From: Lichenicoccus sp964245755 | Lineage (GTDB): Bacteria > Pseudomonadota > Alphaproteobacteria > Acetobacterales > Acetobacteraceae | Length of the DNA stretch: 6,997 nt | NCBI GenBank assembly: GCA_964245755.1 | Contig: CAXTNV010000159.1 | Span: forward strand, 1 to 6,997 | Direction: 5' to 3' | In this document: positions 5,422-6,997 of the stretch, piece after piece | How positions within the stretch are numbered: the first letter of the stretch is position 1 | Layout: each line of letters starts with the position of its first letter | Made by a program: the position numbers and the translations under genes | Notes under the pieces: generated by a model | Database searches by the model: none | Seen by the model: only the letters and a program-made list of their open reading frames with translations | Told to the model about the DNA's origin: nothing

Positions 5422-6450
5422 GCCGCCGGGCATCGCACATGGCGGCCGGCTGATCGAGGCGCGGCGGATGTTTCCACACGCCCTCGAGCCCTTCCTCGAC
5501 CTCTCCACCGGCATCAACCCGCACGCCTATCCGGTCGAGTGCTTCACCCGCGAGCAGCTCACCCGGCTGCCGGAGCCGGAGGCGCTCGAGGCGCTGCAGG
5601 CGGTTGCTGCGTCGACGTACGGCGCCGCCAACCCGTCGATGCTGGTCGCGGCACCCGGCAGCCAGATCCTGATCAGCCTGCTGCCGCGCCTGCTCGGGCT
5701 GCGCCGGGCGACGATCCTCGGTCCGACCTACGCCGAGCACCAGCAGTCCTGGGAGACGGCCGGCGCCAGGGTCACGATCGAGCCGGAGCCGGCGGCTTTC
5801 CTGAGCGCGGCCGGGACCGCGCAGGCCGCGATCCTGTGCAACCCGAACAACCCCGACGGCCGGTGCTGCCCTCCCGACGCCCTGCTGGGGCTCGCCGACC
5901 GGCTCGGCCAGAGCGGCGGCGTGCTGATCTGCGACGAGGCGTTCGCCGACCTGCAGACGCCGGATCCCGGGCTCGCGCGTCACCTGCCGCGCCGCGGCCT
6001 GCTGATCCTGCGTTCGTTCGGCAAGTGCTACGGGCTGGCTGGCCTCAGGCTGGGCTTCCTGCTGGGCGACGCGATCCGCGTNNNNNNNNNNGCGCAGCAC
6101 TCGGTCCCTGGGCCGTCTCCGGTCCGGCGCTCGCGGCGGCGACCGTGGCGCTGGCCGATGCCGGCTGGCGCGAGGAGATGGCGTCGCGGCTGCAGCATGC
6201 GGGCGAGCGGCTGGACGCGATGCTTGCCGCGAGCGGATTCGCATCCGCCGGCGGCACCCGGCTGTTCCGGCTGTTCCGGGGCGAGCGGGCCCCGGCGCTG
6301 TTCCTGGCGCTCGGAGAGGCCGGCATCCTCACCCGGCGCTTCCAGCATGATCCGCGGCTGCTTCGCCTCGGCCTGCCGGGGCGGGAGGCGCACTGGGCGC
6401 GGCTATGCCGGGTGCTGGTCGACTTCACCGGAGCACACTCCGGCGCCTGA
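5420..6450 (+). CDS. cobD: Threonine-phosphate decarboxylase CobD (CobC in P. denitrificans), frame broken at an assembly gap
   Basis: This PLP-dependent class I/II aminotransferase-fold enzyme decarboxylates L-threonine O-3-phosphate to (R)-1-amino-2-propanol phosphate, the linker used by CbiB. The N-terminal IAHGGRL and FLDLSTGINPHAYP match the family. Further on are TYGAANPSMLVAAPGSQ, CNPNNPDGR (about 140-148), the cofactor aspartate in ICDEAFADL (Asp172), and the Schiff-base lysine in RSFGKCYGLAGLRLGF (Lys202, codon at 6023). Ten Ns follow at 6082-6091. After them the homologous frame shifts by one: LGPWAVSGPAL and GILTRRFQHDPRLLRLGLPG are read in the frame ending at TGA 6448-6450. The gap is therefore probably mis-sized, not a true mutation; 11 bases would give about 343 residues. 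ATG 5420 keeps the conserved HGG motif, although its GAGGAG (5413-5418) is only one base away. ATG 5468 has better spacing but loses HGG. Confidence 0.92.
6082..6091. other. Assembly gap (10 N) inside cobD, size inconsistent with frame
   Basis: Ten undetermined bases follow the codons for GDAIR. The family-conserved sequence resumes as AALGPWAVSGP in a frame that requires the gap length to leave remainder 2 when divided by 3 (for example 8 or 11), whereas 10 leaves remainder 1. The run is most likely a placeholder. Confidence 0.97.
6428..6443 (+). terminator. Small hairpin at the end of cobD, possible weak terminator
   Basis: CCGGAG (6428-6433) and CTCCGG (6438-6443) form a perfect 6-bp stem with a CACA loop, ending five bases before the cobD stop codon. 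No T-run follows, so Rho-independent termination is doubtful. It may only slow the polymerase, protect the 3' end, or be a coincidence of coding sequence. Confidence 0.2.
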
Positions 6451-6661
6451 GCCATCGAACCGCCTGCGTCCCACCGCCCCTTGCCTATCGGCCGCGAAAA
6501 CGTGATCCGGCGCCTCGTCGCCTCGAAGCTGCCGCCATGCATCACCTTCGTGCCGTAGAGTGCTGATCGACCGAGGACATCGCCACGGCCGGCCAAACCT
6601 CCGGCAGCGCCGATCGCCGTCATGCGCTCGATGCATGCCAGGATCGGGCCAACAGGTGCGC

Positions 6662-6685
6662 CGCTGCCACGTTAGCCCGGCAGCG
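6662..6685. repeat. Inverted repeat CGCTGCC-N10-GGCAGCG
   Basis: A perfect 7-base inverted repeat with a 10-base loop, followed by AAAAC and not by a T-run, so it does not look like an intrinsic terminator on the plus strand. On the minus strand the T-run would precede the stem. It sits about 90 bases upstream of the small 3' gene and could be a protein-binding site or a chance palindrome. Confidence 0.45.
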
Positions 6686-6705
6686 AAAACAGCGGGCAAG
6701 TAACT

Positions 6706-6742
6706 ATTTAAGTCGCATGCGGCGAGACAGTCGGGCTTAAAT
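6706..6742. repeat. Inverted repeat ATTTAAG-N23-CTTAAAT
   Basis: A perfect 7-base inverted repeat made of AT-rich arms, unusual in this GC-rich sequence, flanking 23 bases that include the self-complementary octamer CGCATGCG (6714-6721). It lies 33 bases before the start of the small 3' gene, where an operator or promoter element would be expected. The arms could also hold -10-like hexamers. Confidence 0.5.
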
Positions 6743-6760
6743 CAGACGCCCCGAGATTCT

Positions 6761-6767
6761 GGAGAGA
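6761..6767 (+). promoter_or_regulatory. Ribosome binding site of the small 3' gene
   Basis: GGAGAGA is complementary to the 16S rRNA 3' end and has 8 bases of spacing before ATG 6776. It is the clearest Shine-Dalgarno in the right-hand end of the window and is the main reason for accepting the 70-residue reading frame as a gene. Confidence 0.6.
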
Positions 6768-6775
6768 AACTTCCG

Positions 6776-6988
6776 ATGCCGTCCTCCCCGACCCCGCTCG
6801 ACAACGAGGATCTCAGCGCCATCCGCGACGCGGTTCCTTCCCTCGACCTGCTGGCCATCCGCTCGCTGCGGCGGGCCGGCTTCCAGATCGTCCGGGAGGA
6901 ACCGGAACGTCGGGAAACCATGCCGGCCGATCAGCCGATGCCTCGCGCCGGCCGCGACCTGGAGCGGCCGAAGGGCTCATCGTTCTGA
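6776..6988 (+). CDS. Small unrecognised protein (70 residues)
   Basis: I do not recognise this protein. It runs 70 residues from ATG 6776 to TGA 6986-6988. The N-terminal half looks like two amphipathic segments (DNEDLSAIRDAVPSLDLLAI, then RSLRRAGFQIVREEPE), and the C-terminal third is charged, proline-containing and probably disordered, ending RPKGSSF. It has one internal cluster of Arg/Glu, no cysteines, no signal peptide and no membrane segment. Support for a real gene is a well-placed GGAGAGA 9-15 bases upstream of the ATG and an AT-rich, inverted-repeat-bearing region before it. No homology is claimed. It has no evident link to cobalamin synthesis. Another ATG at 6993, just past its stop, could be the start of a following gene cut off by the window edge. 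Confidence 0.5.
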   Translation: MPSSPTPLDNEDLSAIRDAVPSLDLLAIRSLRRAGFQIVREEPERRETMPADQPMPRAGRDLERPKGSSF

Positions 6989-6997
6989 AGCCATGAC

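Larger units (their letters stand above)
6451..6775. other. Non-coding region between cobD and the small 3' gene
   Basis: This 325-base stretch has no credible gene. Open frames across it are short, or are minus-strand shadows with arginine-rich, low-complexity composition that run into the cobD end. The left part has the same high GC as the genes. From about 6686 to 6745 it becomes locally AT-rich (for example TAACTATTTAAG), which in this GC-rich context suggests a promoter for the 70-residue gene, although no clear -35/-10 pair with normal spacing could be picked. Two perfect inverted repeats lie in its right-hand part. No tRNA, riboswitch or insertion sequence ends were recognised. Confidence 0.6.

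Noticed and set aside
6082..6091. cobD as a true frameshifted pseudogene
   Set aside because: The frame change coincides exactly with an N run of arbitrary size and both halves retain conserved residues, so an assembly artefact is the simpler reading.
5105..6244. 379-codon minus-strand open frame spanning cbiB and cobD
   Set aside because: It crosses the N gap and two well-supported genes, has low-complexity Ala/Gly/Arg composition and no domain; it is a shadow frame.
6403..6699. 98-codon minus-strand open frame across the region after cobD
   Set aside because: It overlaps the conserved end of cobD, has no ribosome binding site, and its arginine-rich sequence shows no recognisable pattern.

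Overview
The window carries part of a cobalamin (vitamin B12) biosynthesis locus from a very GC-rich bacterium. CobN together with CobW indicates the aerobic, late-cobalt-insertion route. A DUF1636-cobW-cobN gene string and very high third-position GC fit a proteobacterium; I cannot place it more precisely. Two 10-base N runs (4508-4517 and 6082-6091) show the sequence is a draft scaffold, and the second run breaks the frame of a gene.

Layout. Positions 1-1733 hold a minus-strand operon read right to left: a small cysteine-rich DUF1636 protein, cobW, and the first 94 codons of cobN, which runs off the left edge. Positions 1746-4407 hold a divergent plus-strand operon, cobU-cobO-cobQ, whose genes overlap by 1-4 bases and are probably translationally coupled. 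A 33-bp gap without a clear terminator then separates cobQ from the convergent minus-strand cbiB (4441-5421). The plus-strand threonine-phosphate decarboxylase gene (cobD in Salmonella naming, cobC in Pseudomonas denitrificans naming; 5420-6450) starts head-to-head with cbiB inside a shared CATG. Positions 6451-6775 are non-coding, with a locally AT-rich patch and two perfect inverted repeats. A small unrecognised 70-codon gene with a good ribosome binding site lies at 6776-6988.

How the genes work together. CobN is the large subunit of the chelatase that puts cobalt into hydrogenobyrinate a,c-diamide; CobW, and perhaps the DUF1636 protein, are thought to help with cobalt supply. CobO adenosylates the corrin, and CobQ amidates it to adenosylcobyric acid. 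CobD makes (R)-1-amino-2-propanol phosphate from L-threonine phosphate, and CbiB joins the two. CobU phosphorylates or guanylylates the product to give AdoCbi-GDP, ready for CobS, which is not in the window.

The known genes are conventional. The less ordinary signals are at the junctions. A nested set of inverted repeats lies at 1751-1830, where the divergent cob operons meet, overlapping what would be an atypical N-terminal extension of CobU. The cbiB and cobD start codons overlap. The inverted repeats ahead of the small 3' gene are the third. I saw no wholly new system that I could defend.
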